In this document: piece after piece, positions 13,129 through 25,707 of the stretch
Position numbering within the stretch: position 1 is the stretch's first letter
How the letters are laid out: each line of letters opens with the position of its first letter
From: Combretum micranthum
Lineage: Eukaryota; Streptophyta; Magnoliopsida; Myrtales; Combretaceae
Length of the DNA stretch: 64,000 nucleotides
NCBI GenBank assembly: GCA_024138025.1
Contig: JAMXBD010002732.1
Coordinates: forward strand, 103,677-167,676
Direction: 5' to 3'
Program-made: the position numbers and the translations under genes
Notes under the pieces: generated by a model
What the model saw: only the letters and a program-made list of their open reading frames with translations
Databases searched by the model: none
What the model was told of the DNA's origin: nothing

Positions 13129-13133
13129 CATGT

Positions 13134-16100
13134 TGTGAACCCCCAAAAATTTTCATAATCCTTAAAAATAATTCTAGAAGTATAAATATCAAAAACCCGA
13201 AAAATCAACTTGAGATTAAAACTAATTCTAGACCGAGTCAAATACCGGAAACGAAACCCTAAAACTCGAACCAAGTTAAAACTTAATTCCAAATGAGAAC
13301 AAAAACGAGTTTTCTCAATCTTGAAAACAGAACCCTTGAAACGAAATTCTAACTACCGGTTTAATCAACGTCCGTACATCAATTAAATCCCTAACCGTTT
13401 CTAACACGCAAATCAAGACAATATATCCAAATAACGATCAACAGCAAAATCTTAAAACCTTCGATAAATTTCAGAAATCACAAATTTCAAATTCTCACCA
13501 AAAGTCAAACTGAGTCAACTCATAACCCTAGACTCGGTTAAACGATTCCGAGAACTAAAAACTATTAAATAATCACAAATAAAATAAATATAAATTTCGA
13601 GCTAAAATTCTAAAACGATCAAGACTCGAAAATTATACGATCTTACGAATATCACGAAAACGGAAATCAAAACGGAACCCTAAAAGTCAACAAGCCTATA
13701 ACGAACCCTAGTGTTTAAGATCCGGCAATCCCGCGTTTTCAAACCCTAGAAAACGAAATTAAGTTAATGGCCTAGAATAGTTCGTAATAACGTAGGGTAA
13801 CATAAAAATATCAGATTCGCGAATTTTGAGTGACCTTCGGACCCAAACGGGATCGGTTCTCGAAAAGCGTGTCCCGGAGCTCGGAATATTAAAAATATTC
13901 CGTTTATACCAATAGACTCGTAAAAATACAAGGATTCCAAAAATATCAGTTTTAAATTTTTCGGTAGCTAAAAATTACAGATATCGCATTATTACGCGTA
14001 TTTTTATTACTACCGGTACTTTAATTGTCTAGTCTACTATTCATAGTACTTTTCTACTATTCATTACTATTCACCTATCTCTACTTTTTCTTACACCTAT
14101 ATATCTATTTTCTTACTTTTTTTCATTTCCAATACAACTTTAATCACATCAACTTTACACATTACTTCTTTATTACACAAACAAATAAAAAAATCAATTT
14201 CCCCCCCATAAAGCAAAACCGGCGCCTCCTTCCCCATCCAATTATTATTTCTTTTTCAATTTATTTTATTACATCCAAAAATTCACTCCAAAAATTCTAT
14301 AAATACCCCCTTCCTCTTCCATTCTTTCACACAATTCTTTCACTACCAAAACTCTCTCAAAATCTCTCCACAAATTCTCTCTCAAGAATTCTCTCTACCA
14401 AAACTCTCTCAAACAATTCCTCACAAAAATCATGTCTCATACATAAACCATCTACCACATATCACTACTCACATAATACCCATTTCATTTACCATCTCCA
14501 TACTCTTACATACTTTAGGTAATATTTCTTCCATCTATTATTCATCCATGTCATGTAACTTAACATGACTATGGTGTTGTTTTGAAACTCATATGAGTAG
14601 TAAAAGCAACAACATGTTCATGTTTTGTTCTTGTACATAAGCTTCCTATTTTTTATGTTGTTATTATTATTGTTATTATTATATTATGTATATATGTATA
14701 TATATTTATTTAGAGCATATAAGCTCATTTGTTATTTATTTATATTCAAGTTATGCAATTTATTTATTTTATGTTATTAAGACTAGTCTTTCTAGTCTTA
14801 GACTTGTCCATATCAAGTCAAAACAATCTTTTTTTATTTTCTTTAATCTTTCGGGACTAGTCCATTCTTAGTCCCGGGATGCCTTGATAAAGCTAAGGCT
14901 CCAATACTTGATCGGGATTCCTTGATGAAGCTAAGGTTCCCAATGCTTGATATTTTATTTTCTTGCTCATTAATTATTTTTAGTATTTTCTTATGTTCTT
15001 ATTATTTTATATGCTCATGATACTTGCATTTGCATAATGTTAATGTCTCAACTAGTCTAAAAATAGAATCTTGTTTTACTAAATGAACTCAAAGCTAAGT
15101 TTCCAATTATATGATTTACCACAAAAACATGAAGTTATTATCAACAACCTAGAAATAGAATAATACAAGTTTTCTCAAGTTTTCTTAAATAACAAAATAG
15201 TTTTACAAGAAAACATAATAAATATTTTCCTTGTATTTTATGGTAATCTAAGTTTTTAGAAAAATAAATCGTTCATATTGAAAGTTTGAGACTTAAATTC
15301 TTTTCTAAAACTAAGGAACAAACTAGTTTTCAAAGTTAATATAAAAATCAACTCATAAGGAACCCACTTAGGAAAAGTAATGATTTTTTAAAAGAAAGAA
15401 CTTGTTTTCAAAAGAATATAAATAAAGTAAGGTTAGCAATAATGGATTTTATCAATAAAGTGATTCTTTTCAAAGAAATGAAAGAACAAGTTTTAGAAAG
15501 CAAAAGCTTATATTTTAGAAATAAATATAAGAAGACAAGATTCATTTTCTAAAAACCATCCTAAATACAAAAATTTATAAAAGGTTTTTATCAACTTAAT
15601 ATACTTTTGATGAATTTGAACTTTAATCACTAGAAGGAAAATTTAATACAAGACTAAAGGATTAAGGAAAAATTCAACTTGTTTTGGAAGAAGAAATGAA
15701 GAAAAAAAATAAGAATATACTCATTTATAACAACCTAGGAAAAATATAAAGTTTCTTTAGATACTTGAAAGGAAATTTTCAAAACTAAGGTTTAAATGAA
15801 TTGTTTTATGAAATAAATTGTTGAGACACTACCATTGGGATTTTGCATATAAAGTGAGCATACCTATATATTCAAAAGTGTTTATCAAATATATATTTAT
15901 ATTGTTACAAAAGGATTTTCTTTAAAATGGAGTTGAGTTAGAAAATGGATTTTTGCAAAAGTTTAGAAAATTCGTTTTAAATCTGTACCTGACGTTTTCG
16001 GAACCCAAATGACCTTTTATGACCAAGATAAGTTTAGAAATGGATAGAACTTTTCGAATAGGTAGAAAACGGTATATCATATGCGAAATTCCGAGTTAAA

Positions 16101-17383
16101 ATGAGCAAGTTATGGCCATTTTAAGTTGGAATTTCTTCTTATACGATTTTACCACGATTTTAAGTAAAGTTTAGAATCTCCAAGAATAGAAATTCATGGA
16201 AACTTATCCCGGGTATTTCTTTTGTCTAGGTGACGAAGGATACGAGAATACCCTACCCGAGGATTACTACGACTAAGAAGATAGCGAAATGGACGAGTGA
16301 GTTATTCCTTCTAATTTCGTTACCTTGCTTGTGCTTGTAATGTAGTAGCATTAGTATATAGAAAAGATAAAAATGAATATATTTGGGGATTCGGGATTAT
16401 ATATATGATTCTATGTTTATGCGTGAATTGAGAATTAAGAATATCGCAACTTCGATCTGCTTGTTTAAATAATTTTGTTTACTTACTTGTATGATTGTTT
16501 ATTGTTGCTAAATTGATTGATCGCCCCAATAAACCTTAATAAGGTTTGACCTAAGAACAATAAAACGTTCACGCATAGCATCCATCGAGTCACATCTATT
16601 TCAGAAGGCTGCTACTCCTACGCGTAGAGTTGGATTGGCTGTGATCGTGCGGTGCCACGGGCCATGTTCCTTCCTGGAGAATCCAAATCGCTCGGGGAAA
16701 GCGACTCTAGGTTCGGAGCCGAGCCAACCGAACGCTGTGGGTGAGGACCTGGGGACTAGCAGTAGAAGGTCGAGGACCTTCAACCCCGATTCCCTAACCT
16801 TTGATACGGAGGGGTAAATCCGTTCTATATATGGTTTCCGGATGACTATATATATTCGCGTAATCATGTGATTGTTGCATTGTATGCATAGCATATGTGT
16901 GATTAAATAAATAAACTTGTTTGAAAATATGGTGCGAATGAAAAGGAATATCTCACTAAGCTAGTTGTAGCTTATACCCCTATAGATTTTGTTGAAACAG
17001 GTATATTCGTGGATTAATTTGAGATCATGACATTAAGGAAGTCATGGACGGATGATTAAGGATATGGAATCATACGATGAAGAAATTTTGTAAGGTTCTT
17101 TATATGTAACCTATATGATTAGAGACGTATATTTATTTGAAGATAATAGAAGAACATGCCCTTAAGAATTGAATGTGATATGCTTATGTTTTATATTAAG
17201 TATTCTCTTTGCCTTGTTACTTATTTATTATCAATGTAAATTGCGCTACTCCGATGCGTCCCTTGGTTGTGATGTACGCCTTGTACATAATATGGAAGCC
17301 TTTGCATGACTAAGGTAGTCATTCCTAGGCTTTAGTATTGTGTATGGTGGACTGCCACGTTTAGGGTACCCCGGGGCATGACA
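13134..17383 (+). mobile_element. Solo LTR of long-LTR Ty3/gypsy family (4.25 kb)
   Basis: Begins TGTGAACCCCC and ends GGGTACCCCGGGGCATGACA, with a perfect 5-bp duplication CATGT (13129-13133 and 17384-17388). Removing it restores a sequence collinear with 11610-11650, which confirms the empty site. Internal landmarks: TATA box 14298-14305, splice-donor-like AG/GTAAT at 14517-14523, hairpin block 14853-14875, conserved block 16060-16135, and a GC-rich variable cassette 16587-16815 closed by a GGAGGGGTAAATCC edge. Open frames inside it (for example 14025-14522) are chance frames in pyrimidine-rich LTR sequence. Confidence 0.85.
14298..14305 (+). promoter_or_regulatory. LTR TATA box
   Basis: TATAAATA followed by CCCCC, at the same relative place as in all related LTRs here (40485, 52631, 57912). 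It is the likely Pol II promoter core of the LTR; the transcript start would lie about 30 bp downstream. No transcription evidence is available. Confidence 0.6.
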
Positions 17384-17419
17384 CATGTGCTATATAAAAA
17401 ATATGGAAAAATGTCTTTA

Positions 17420-17652
17420 ATGGTACATAAATATTGACAAAATATGCAATTAGCTACTTAAATTTTGAAATTAATCATTTAGTATCTGATCTTAAACTTA
17501 ATCAATTTAATATCTAAAAGAACATTTTATGTATGCTAAGCAATATCATGACAGTACTATTGCCATGCATAAAAATTTTATTCAAATACTAAATTGATCA
17601 ATTTCAAAGTTGATGTATCTAATTACATATTTTATGAGATTTCAAGTACCAT
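17420..17652. mobile_element. MITE-like element with long terminal inverted repeats
   Basis: About 70 bp at 17420-17490 (ATGGTACATAAATATTGAC, then AATTAGCTACTTAAATTTTG and ATCATTTAGTATCT) match the reverse complement of 17580-17652 block for block. The core is short (about 90 bp) and non-coding. The left arm alone is also present at 11666-11710 in the duplicated block. Confidence 0.6.
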
Positions 17653-17692
17653 TCACGATATTAACCCTAAAACCTACAAGATACAAAGCAGT

Positions 17693-19800
17693 TGTCGTAA
17701 CTAGATAAAGTAGATCAAGGAGAGACCCTTTGAGAAATAACAATTACATCATAATAGTATGAAAGATAGTTAGATTAGTTGATAATTTGTTGAATAAATA
17801 GTGTTTGTTATGGATCTCTAATTGTAACCACCAAATCTTAACCAAACCTAACTAGATCTTTTGTGCAATAAGCAAACATACCGCTATGTGGTATAAGTGG
17901 ATGGATGAATTAAAAAACTTTAAATCGTGAGATCATTTTGTTAAGGCACTCATGATATGCTTTGGACCTTCTGAATGTGATAGGCAAGAAGATAGCTTTT
18001 ATTTTGAAGATATCATTCAACAAGGAAATGTGGTTTAATAATGATGAAATTGAATGTCTACATGACCTTAGAGTAGTAAAGATTGATATTTTAATGCAAT
18101 GTAGTAAAAATGATAGAGCGTATAAGGAAATGTTTACATAACACTATGTTTTTTACGATATCTTTATGATAGAGGAGCAGGAACCTAATATAGAAAAAGG
18201 AGGAAGGGAACAACAATGTATCTTAGATGAACTGCTAGTATTGGTAGTTAAATAGTAGTAAAAAGTGCTGCTGGAAATAAGACTTCAAGCTTATGGAAGA
18301 ATCTATTTTGATGAGGTCTACTTTAGTGCCTAAGGAAAATTTTAATACAAATGATCCAACAAAGCTCAATGAATCACAATTGAGGACAGAAGAAACAAGG
18401 GAGCTTGATGGGTATTTTTCCAATTTTAACAATGTGGCTTAAGGAGTTAATTTCAATCATATATTGCCTACTACCTCCATAGTTAGTGCTATGGACAACC
18501 AACAAATTTCAATAGTCTCATTGTTATCATTGCCTTTTTGAAGGCATTTTCAAGAGGGTGTTTATGGTTCAACAATAGCCTTAAGATGAGACAAAGTTGA
18601 TTATATTATGATAGAAGTTAGCAATTCATATAGCAACATTCCCAGCAGCATGATGTGATATACGAGCTTTCAGAACACTACACATTTTTTTTTTCAAGAA
18701 TCTAAAGATGTAATATTTACATCTATGAATGATTCCACTATGTATGTTACGAGTCTAAGGAAGCAGAAATATACCTTTCAACACAATATTTTGATTAAGA
18801 GCAAGAATTTTAGAAGCAAGCAAAGATGAAATGTTTGCCTAGATATGTTATTCATGTTGGAGATGATGCAATGTTAGAGATAACAATGAGCACAATAGTG
18901 TATGCACTAGTTAACTAAGAGTTTTTTAAACACATCTTATCCATACTTAAAAATCAGATAATTGTGTTTGATTTCAATGGGTTAGCTCAGCAGTACTATT
19001 TTCATCAAAACACAAAGTACTCCCATCAATTTTATTTTTTAGCACAAATTGGGCAGCCATCATTTATTATGAATTTCCCTTTCATCATTAAAGCACACCA
19101 TACTACTAGCATAAGTACTAACATAGGCAATTGGGATTTCTTTTGGAGAATTATACAAACACAAGCAAGGCAACAAATTTTTCAACTTTGAGGATAAGAT
19201 TGTTTTCAATAGGGGTAGAAATTGTTAGAACCAAATAAAGCATATCAAGAAGACAACCTATGAGAAATAGTAATTACATGGTAACAGTTTAAAAGATATG
19301 TAGTTGGATTAGTTGATAATTTATTGAATAGATAGAGTTTGATGTAGACGTAAAACTATAACTACTAGATCTTAACCAAACCTAACAAGATTTGTTGTCT
19401 AATTAGCAAATATAAAAGAAAGAATATAGAAAAGGAAGGTCACCGAATACTTTCCTAAGAAAAAGAGATGTCTCTTTAGGAGTCTTGGCTTAACTCGAAT
19501 TAAGTCATCACAATCATCATCTTAGTCATTTGCAAGAAAATACCTAGTAGTTACTAGCATTTGGAAACCCTAATTAGTAGAGAAGAATGTTAGAGTTAAA
19601 AAAACAGGACTTATCATGCACATGTAGAGAAGGAAAAAAGGCAATTGATGCTATAACTACTTACGTTAAAGACATGCCCTAAGGTTTTACTGTTCTAAAT
19701 CTGCCACCAACCAAGGTTAGAGAGATTTTGCAGAAGGATCTCAAGAGAGTTGCTTTTTCTAGAGTTGTTTTTTATTTGGCTTCTTTTGTACTTAGGCTTA
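17693..19800 (+). mobile_element. Internally deleted Ty3/gypsy relic
   Basis: Direct repeats at 17693-17878 and 19223-19440 (both with AGTTGATAATTT and ATCTTAACCAAACCTAAC) look like LTRs starting TGTYRKAAC. Between them are traces of a gypsy polyprotein: a gag-like piece near 17888-18130 with DHFVKALMICFGPSE (compare the WxxFxxxLxxRFGPS motif of plant gypsy gag), and a C-terminal tail just before the right repeat (NFEDKIVFNRG-like, with stops), followed by a purine run AATAGGGGTAGAAA as polypurine tract. Protease, RT and integrase are gone. The left LTR is cut short, and the 3' end of the right LTR and the target duplication were not found. Confidence 0.5.
17888..18130 (+). pseudogene. gag-like fragment of gypsy relic
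   Basis: Frame-broken translation with KWMDELKNFKS, then DHFVKALMICFGPSECD and FEDIIQQGNVV, resembling the central gag helix region of plant gypsy elements (W..F...L..RFG). Stops and frame changes are present. Weak but ordered similarity, placed just after a left LTR as expected for gag. Confidence 0.4.
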
Positions 19801-19824
19801 TCCCCATTCTTATACATACATACT

Positions 19825-19847
19825 TATATATATATATATATATATAA
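19825..19847. repeat. (TA)n microsatellite
   Basis: Uninterrupted TA run of about 11 units. Confidence 0.9.
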
Positions 19848-19849
19848 AG

Positions 19850-21329
19850 ACTTATTGAAGAAGAGACAAAAGGAGTGAAGTTCTATGAGAGGGGATTTTT
19901 ATATTAGGGTTGATATTTAAGAGGGTTGGACCTTGATTAACAGAAACCTAATAGTATCCTATAGAACATATAATTAATAATATGTAAATATTTTCTTTCT
20001 TCCTTAAATGTTGAGTTTATAATAATCTATACAATTTTAAGATCCATGAAAAACTATCTTATTTATATATATTCACTCTAAAAAACTTATGGAAAGAAAT
20101 TTAATAAAGTAATTTGTTACTATCATAAATTTTGCAATATGCATTTATTTGTGAGAAAATTAAAATAATTTTATATCAAGAGGAAGGGTAATATAATCCA
20201 TAAAATAACAAGTAAAGAAAATGAAATAAACTTATTAATAAATTCCTTTTACTAAATACTTTTAATTTACATTTTGCAGGCACTATCAAAAATTAAAATG
20301 TAAATACAATATTAAAAAGTAAAGTTAATGAATGTACTATGTTGTGTTGTTCAAGTCTAAAAATCATAGTATATTAGGGTTTGAAATCATGAAAATAAAG
20401 AAAAAAAAAGGGAAAGTAAAGTAGGAAGATGAAAAATGAGGATATGAAAGGAGAGATAAAAGAAAACAGGCGTATTAGGTAAAGTGGTATTTATTTACAA
20501 CTTGTAATAAGTGTGTTTTGAGCTCCTTTTTTTTTTCTTTGAAACATGTATAGCTAATAAAATATTATTATTATTTTATTCATTAGTATTATTTTATAAT
20601 TTTTAATAGAGTGGATTTTTTAAAATTTATACTCATACCTTATCTTGTAACCTTAGAACCTTCCTTAGTTGAGTAGCAAACAAATAGGTATCCTATACAT
20701 TCTTGTATTATACCATAAATTGGCTCAATGTTTAAGCAAGTACTCACTTGATTTGCAAAATGTTGTGAAAATCATGGTTGAAGAGGTTAACGCTAAATTT
20801 AATTAGACTCACATTGCAAAAAGCAAATGAGTTAAGTCAATAACAAAAGCATCACTCTTTTTTAAATCTCTTTCCATTGTTTATCACAATAATTCTACAA
20901 ATTCATTACTAGTGATTTGAAAAGTCACAGATCTCTCATTATCTATCTAAAGAGTTACAGATTTACAGCCTTTCACATATGATTTAGGTAGTATTATATT
21001 ATTTCTATCATCATCGATAATCTGGATGGTTTAAAAAGTGTGACGATCAAGCATATATTATTCTATCAATAGCTTTTAGAATAAGAGGATTTTTTTATGT
21101 ATTTATTGTTTATGTTTTTCACTTTGTTTTCATCCCTTATATGAGATTTTATCATCTCTTTTATAGGATCTAATCTATTTGCCAGTTGGTTGAGTTTTAT
21201 TCTCTTAGGAGAATTTCTATCTTTTATGTAGACACTTTGACAGAAGAAGAGATGTGCTTGTTTATACAATTAGGTAATTATAACCCAACTCTTCATTTTC
21301 CGTTTTTCTTGGATAGATCATTGTAATTG
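19850..21329. other. AT-rich intergenic, nothing recognised
   Basis: No bounded repeat or gene was identified. A 67-codon minus-strand open frame at 21066-21269 has mixed, protein-like composition but no domain I recognise and no neighbours to support it. Confidence 0.45.
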
Positions 21330-21662
21330 ATGTAATATATTATCAGTGAATGAACACATATATTTGTCACGTAAGCCGAATCAAGTTTCAAAATCTGAAA
21401 AGTCACAAATTTTGCTCCTACGTTGGTTAAAGGCCGGTGGTTCATGTCTTTAACACCAAAAGCATAGAGCTGGTGTTCACAATTCATAGAATGCAGATCT
21501 TTCACACTATCTTCAAAGGCCGATGACATTGAGCCAGCTTTGAACAATCACAAAAGTAAAACTTTAAAGCCTATGTGAAGGCCGATGGTGTAAAGATTGT
21601 AGGCTACTGGTGTAAGTAAAAAAACTAGCTATGTACTTGAATTTGGGTCACAAACATCAACA
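21330..21662 (-). repeat. copia 3' LTR (truncated)
   Basis: Direct match to 25936-26160 plus 29551-29694 (shared CACAAATTTTGCTC, AATTCATAGAATGxAGATCTTT, AGCTTTGAACAATCAC). It starts (minus strand) TGTTGATGTTTGTGACCC next to a polypurine tract. The part equivalent to 25723-25930 is missing or unrecognisable. It contains the GCCGGTGG/GCCGATGG motif family described under findings. Confidence 0.75.
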
Positions 21663-21673
21663 ATCTCCACCTT
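21663..21673 (-). promoter_or_regulatory. copia polypurine tract
   Basis: Minus strand AAGGTGGAGAT directly before the 3' LTR start TGTTGATG; the expected priming site for plus-strand DNA synthesis in copia elements. Confidence 0.75.
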
Positions 21674-21959
21674 GGCACAAATTCAGGAGCAAAGATTAAC
21701 ATAAACTTCAATCTTCAACACATACAACAACAAATCATTATCCTCCTCTTCCACCAACCCCAAAAAGGGATCAATCAACAATCAACACTAACCCCGTCCA
21801 AACAGTACCTAAACTTGGCTATAAGAATTATCTTGATCATCATATCAACAGGATTATAATGTCTACTGACCTTGCTTACAACAATATCACCATCAACAAT
21901 AACATTACGAACAAAATGATACTTGACATCAATGTGCATACATTTGATCCTTAGTGAGG

Positions 21960-22397
21960 TAGGTTGCACTTTGACTATCACAAAAGACTGTTGCAGTCTT
22001 CAAGTCATCACTGATCTCACCAAATAACCCCTTAAGCCAAATAACTTCCTTAGAAGATTATGTAATGGCCATGTATTCAGCTTCAGTTTTAGATAGAGCA
22101 ACTGTAACTTCCAAAGTGGCTTTCTAGGTAATAACAAAGCCACTAACTGTAAAAATGTAACTTATGAGAGATCTTTTCTTATCCAAATCTCTAGCGAAAT
22201 CAGAATCCACAAAACCAATAATTCCATTTCTGGTTCTACCAAATTGTGGACAAACATTGGTAGTACCCCTTAAGTACTTAAAAGTTCACTGGACCACTCT
22301 CCAGTGTTCTTTAGTAAGATTCGTCATATATCTTTTGACAATACTCAATTATATCATAAATCTAGACATCTGCAGACCATTGCATACATAAGAGATC
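21960..22397 (-). pseudogene. copia RNase H domain remnant
   Basis: Broken minus-strand translation contains GFVDSDFARDLDKKRS (first catalytic Asp of copia RNase H), then ALSKTEAEYMA (catalytic Glu) and CDSQSATYLTKDQ (third Asp), the standard order. Stop codons interrupt it several times. It follows the RT domain directly. Confidence 0.75.
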
Positions 22398-23270
22398 CTA
22401 CAGCACTAGAATATGGAACTTTTGACATATTTTCAACTTCTTCATCTGACTATGGAGATAAAGCAAATGATGCCTAAATTGTACTACTAAAGGTGTACTT
22501 ACAGGCTTAGCATTCAATATATTAAACCTGTACAAAATCTTCTTAAAGTACGCCTTCTGACTAAGATATAACATACTTGCTTTTCTATCCATTAGGATTT
22601 CCATCATAAATATCTTCTTTGCTACTCCTAAGTCTTTCGTTTCAAACTCTCTACTTAATTGATTTTTAACCTTCTCAATCTCTCCTCTACCATTTGCTGC
22701 AATCAACATATCATTAACATACAAGGGTAAAACATAAGACCCATCTACATATTTCTTAAAATATACACAACTGTCAAAATTACTTCTCCTGAAATCATGA
22801 GAAGTAATGAATGTGTCAAACCTCTTATACAGCTGTCTAGGTGATTGCTTCAAGCCATAAAGAGATTTCTTCAAAATGCAAACATGATTATCTTTTCCTA
22901 AGACCACAAAGCCGTTTAGCTGTTGCATGTAAATATCTTAATCAAGCTCTTCATATAAGAAAGCAGTCTTCACATTCAATTGTTCAAGCTCAAGATTGTG
23001 CAAAGCTGCAATACCAAGTAATGCTCTAGTAGAGCTGTGATTTACTATAGGAGAAAAACACATCATTGAAATCAATACCTGATATCTGACTGTGGCCCTT
23101 TGTAACAAATCTTACTTTGTATTTGGGCTCTTCAACACTTGGTGTTCCTTCTTTTCTCTTAAATACCCATTTGCAATGAAAAGTCTTCTTTCCTTTTGGA
23201 AGTTTCACTAAATCCCAAGTGTAATTCTTGTAAAGAGATTCTATCTCTTCTTGCATTGGAATCATCCAGT
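22398..23270 (-). pseudogene. copia reverse transcriptase, inactive
   Basis: Two overlapping broken frames. The N-terminal part (23265-23026) has NYTWDLVKLPKGKK and CKWVFKRKEG with KVRFVTKGHSQ; the C-terminal part (22928-22398) has KKSLYGLKQSPRQLYKRFD, then the active-site loop as YVNDMLIA and the QxYFKKILYRFN region. The family motif is YVDDMLIA; here the first catalytic Asp is Asn (codon at 22713-22715), which would abolish polymerisation even without the frameshift. The GAT-to-AAT change fits a C-to-T transition on the other strand. Confidence 0.85.
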
Positions 23271-23629
23271 TACCAGAATCGAATTCACAACTTCTGAATA
23301 AGTAGATGACTCCATATTAGAATCAATATCTTCTACAACATTTAGTGCATAAGCCACAAGATATGCCTCTACATATCTCTAAAGAGGTCTAAATTTTCTC
23401 TGAGGCTTGTCTCAAGTAATGGAATACTGCTTCTATGTTGGTGTAGAGATAGAACTATCCTTTGTCGGTGATCTAGGTTGAGAAATAGACTCTAATGTAG
23501 ACCTTGAATCAATCTAAGACTCCACCTGCATGCTTAATTTTTGTTGTACTTTATTAGATGAAGTTGTAGAAGTCAAGTCAGATAACATAGATTCTTCATC
23601 AAAAATCACATCCCTACTGACAATGACTT

Positions 23630-24690
23630 TTTTCAAATCAGGATACCGTAATTTATATCCCTTGACACTAGGTTTAAAACCAAGAAATATGCATTCAGAG
23701 ATCCAAGCTCAAGCTTCCCATTATCTACATGAGCATATGTAAAACAACAAAAAACTTTCAACTCTAAATAATCAATAGGAATACCAGACCATACCTCTAG
23801 TGGAGTCTTTTTTTTAATAGGTGTAGATGGAAACCTGTTGATTAAATAACATGTTGTAGAAGCTACTTCAGCCCAGAATGACTTTGCCAATTGAGCATTA
23901 GACAACATATACCTGACTTTCTCCATAATGGTTCTATTCATCAATTCTGCCACCTAGTTTTGTTGAGGTATACCAAGAACTATTAGATGCCTCACAAATC
24001 CCTCTTACTTACATAAAACATTGAAATCATTAGAAAAAAACTTAGGGCTATTATCAATGTGAAGATGCTTTATCTGCTTGCCAGTTTGTTTCTCAATCAT
24101 CGTCTTGCATTCCTTAAGTCTAGGTAAAACATCATTTTCTGCTTCAAGAAAATACCCATACTCTTCTAGAGAAATCATCAATAATGATCAGCATATAAAC
24201 AACACCTCCACTTGAAGGCACTCTAAACGGTCTCCATAGATCAGAATGGATATAATCCAAAATAACTTAGTATTGTGAGTACTTGTGGTGAGTCTGACTC
24301 TTTTCTGCTTCCCAAAAGCACAGTGTTAATAGAACTTTAACTTACTAATGCCCTATCCATCAAGAAATCCTTTTTTGCTCAATTCAGGCATACCAAGTTC
24401 ACTCAAATGCCCTAGATGCATATGTTATAGTCTAGTAGCATCCTCATCTAATAGAGAAGAAGAAGTAATGGTTGCATCACCTACAATAATAGAACCTTGT
24501 AAAACATATAAATTAGTAGTCTTTTTCATCCCCTTCATCACCACAAGCGATCCTTTATTGATCTTTAGAACTCCACATTCACCAGTGTATTTATACCCTT
24601 TAATATCAAGAGTACTTAATGAAATTAAGTTTCTCTTCAAGTCAGGAACATATCTTACGTCTCCAACTGTTCTAACAAACACCATCAAAC
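23630..24690 (-). pseudogene. copia GAG-pre-integrase and integrase remnant
   Basis: Starts with a GAG-pre-IN region (DVRYVPDLKRNLISLSTLD, KYTGECGVLKINKGSL), then HMHLGHLSELGMPELSKKG corresponding to the HHCC zinc-binding start. The catalytic core is present only in pieces with stops. Late-core sequence NRTIMEKVRYMLSNAQLAK and WAEVASTTCYLINRFPST is clear. Order and wording are typical of plant copia elements. Confidence 0.8.
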
Positions 24691-24890
24691 ATCTTTATCT
24701 TAATAGTGCCAATTCTTACAACCCTACAAGAAGCATTGTTTTCTAAAAGGACAACACTTGGAAACCTTTTCATATGTTGAAAACAAGTCTCGATTGGGAC
24801 ACATATGAAAAGTACAACCGGAATCCATAATCCACTCTTCACTGGTCTGGAGATCATCATTAGAAGCTGCAAGAAGTTAACACTATTGTA
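24680..24890 (-). pseudogene. copia aspartic protease remnant
   Basis: Minus-strand [18 protein letters not shown] carries the D-S-G active-site triad (24817-24825) and the C-T-x-H-M context of plant copia proteases. Frame changes follow (KNWHY/RIGTIKIKMFDG), so no functional protease is encoded. Confidence 0.8.
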
Positions 24891-24968
24891 GTCTTCAGAC
24901 ATATCAACTTCAATAGATTTTTCTGGTTGTTTCCCTTTATAATTTTCAACAACTCTCTTATTCTTGTT

Positions 24969-25675
24969 CTACAACTTATAGCACTCTGATTTAATGTGTC
25001 CTTTCTTTCTACAATACCTGCAGACCTTATCTCTGTTTGAAGACTTTGACCTTCCCCTTGAATTATTAGAACTACGTTCTTGACTCCTCCCACGAGAAGC
25101 AGGACCCTCTACTTTAGGCCTAGATCCAATTACTAAGTGTTTCATCTTCTCAAAAGATGCCAAAGCATCATACACCTCTTCCATAGTAAGAGAATCGCAA
25201 TTATACATGATTGTATCTCTAAAATTCGAATATGAAGGGTAGCGAACACAACAAGATTAAAGCCAAATCCTCCTCATCATACTTAACCTCTAAAGTTTCC
25301 AAATAGAAAACAATTTCTTTAAAAAAGGTCAAGTGATCTTCTAAAGACCCACCTTTAGTCAATTTGTGTGAGTATAATTGCTGCTTCAAATGTAATTTAC
25401 TAGTCAAACTCTTCATCATACACAATTGTTCTAATCTTAGCCATAACTTAGTAGCTATCTTCTTCTTTAACACATCCTATAAATTCTTCGCCATACACAA
25501 CTTTACGATCCTTAGGCAACATTTCTTCTGGTAACCATGATGCAGGTATCTTATCAAACCCTAACAACGCATCATCCAGATCCATTTCAGTTAACACCAC
25601 TCATATCTTAACCTGCCATAGAGAAAATCTTATGCTCTGATCCAACAAAAGAATATCATACTTTATTGTTGCCAT
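24969..25675 (-). pseudogene. copia gag remnant with zinc knuckle
   Basis: A start codon at 25675 gives MATIKYDILLLDQSIRFSL followed by WQVKI, a stop, then LTEMDLDDALLGF, the N-terminal pattern of copia gag. After a frameshift come LWLRLEQLCMMKSLTSKLHL and GGSLEDHLTFFKEIV (UBN2-type gag). The C-terminal piece has an RGRS-rich linker and one CCHC zinc knuckle CRYCRKKGHIKSEC (CX2CX4HX4C intact). At least one stop and two frame changes. Confidence 0.85.
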
Positions 25676-25707
25676 TGTAGAAGAAACACAAAAAACCTAA
25701 AACCCTA

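Noticed and set aside
14025..14522. 165-codon plus-strand open frame
   Set aside because: It lies wholly inside a solo LTR, in pyrimidine-rich leader sequence around the TATA box. Its composition is Ser/Leu/Phe/Thr-biased, and similar frames recur by chance in sister LTRs (40208, 52418, 57685).
21066..21269. 67-codon minus-strand frame of protein-like composition
   Set aside because: It could be an isolated exon, but no splice sites or domain could be supported.
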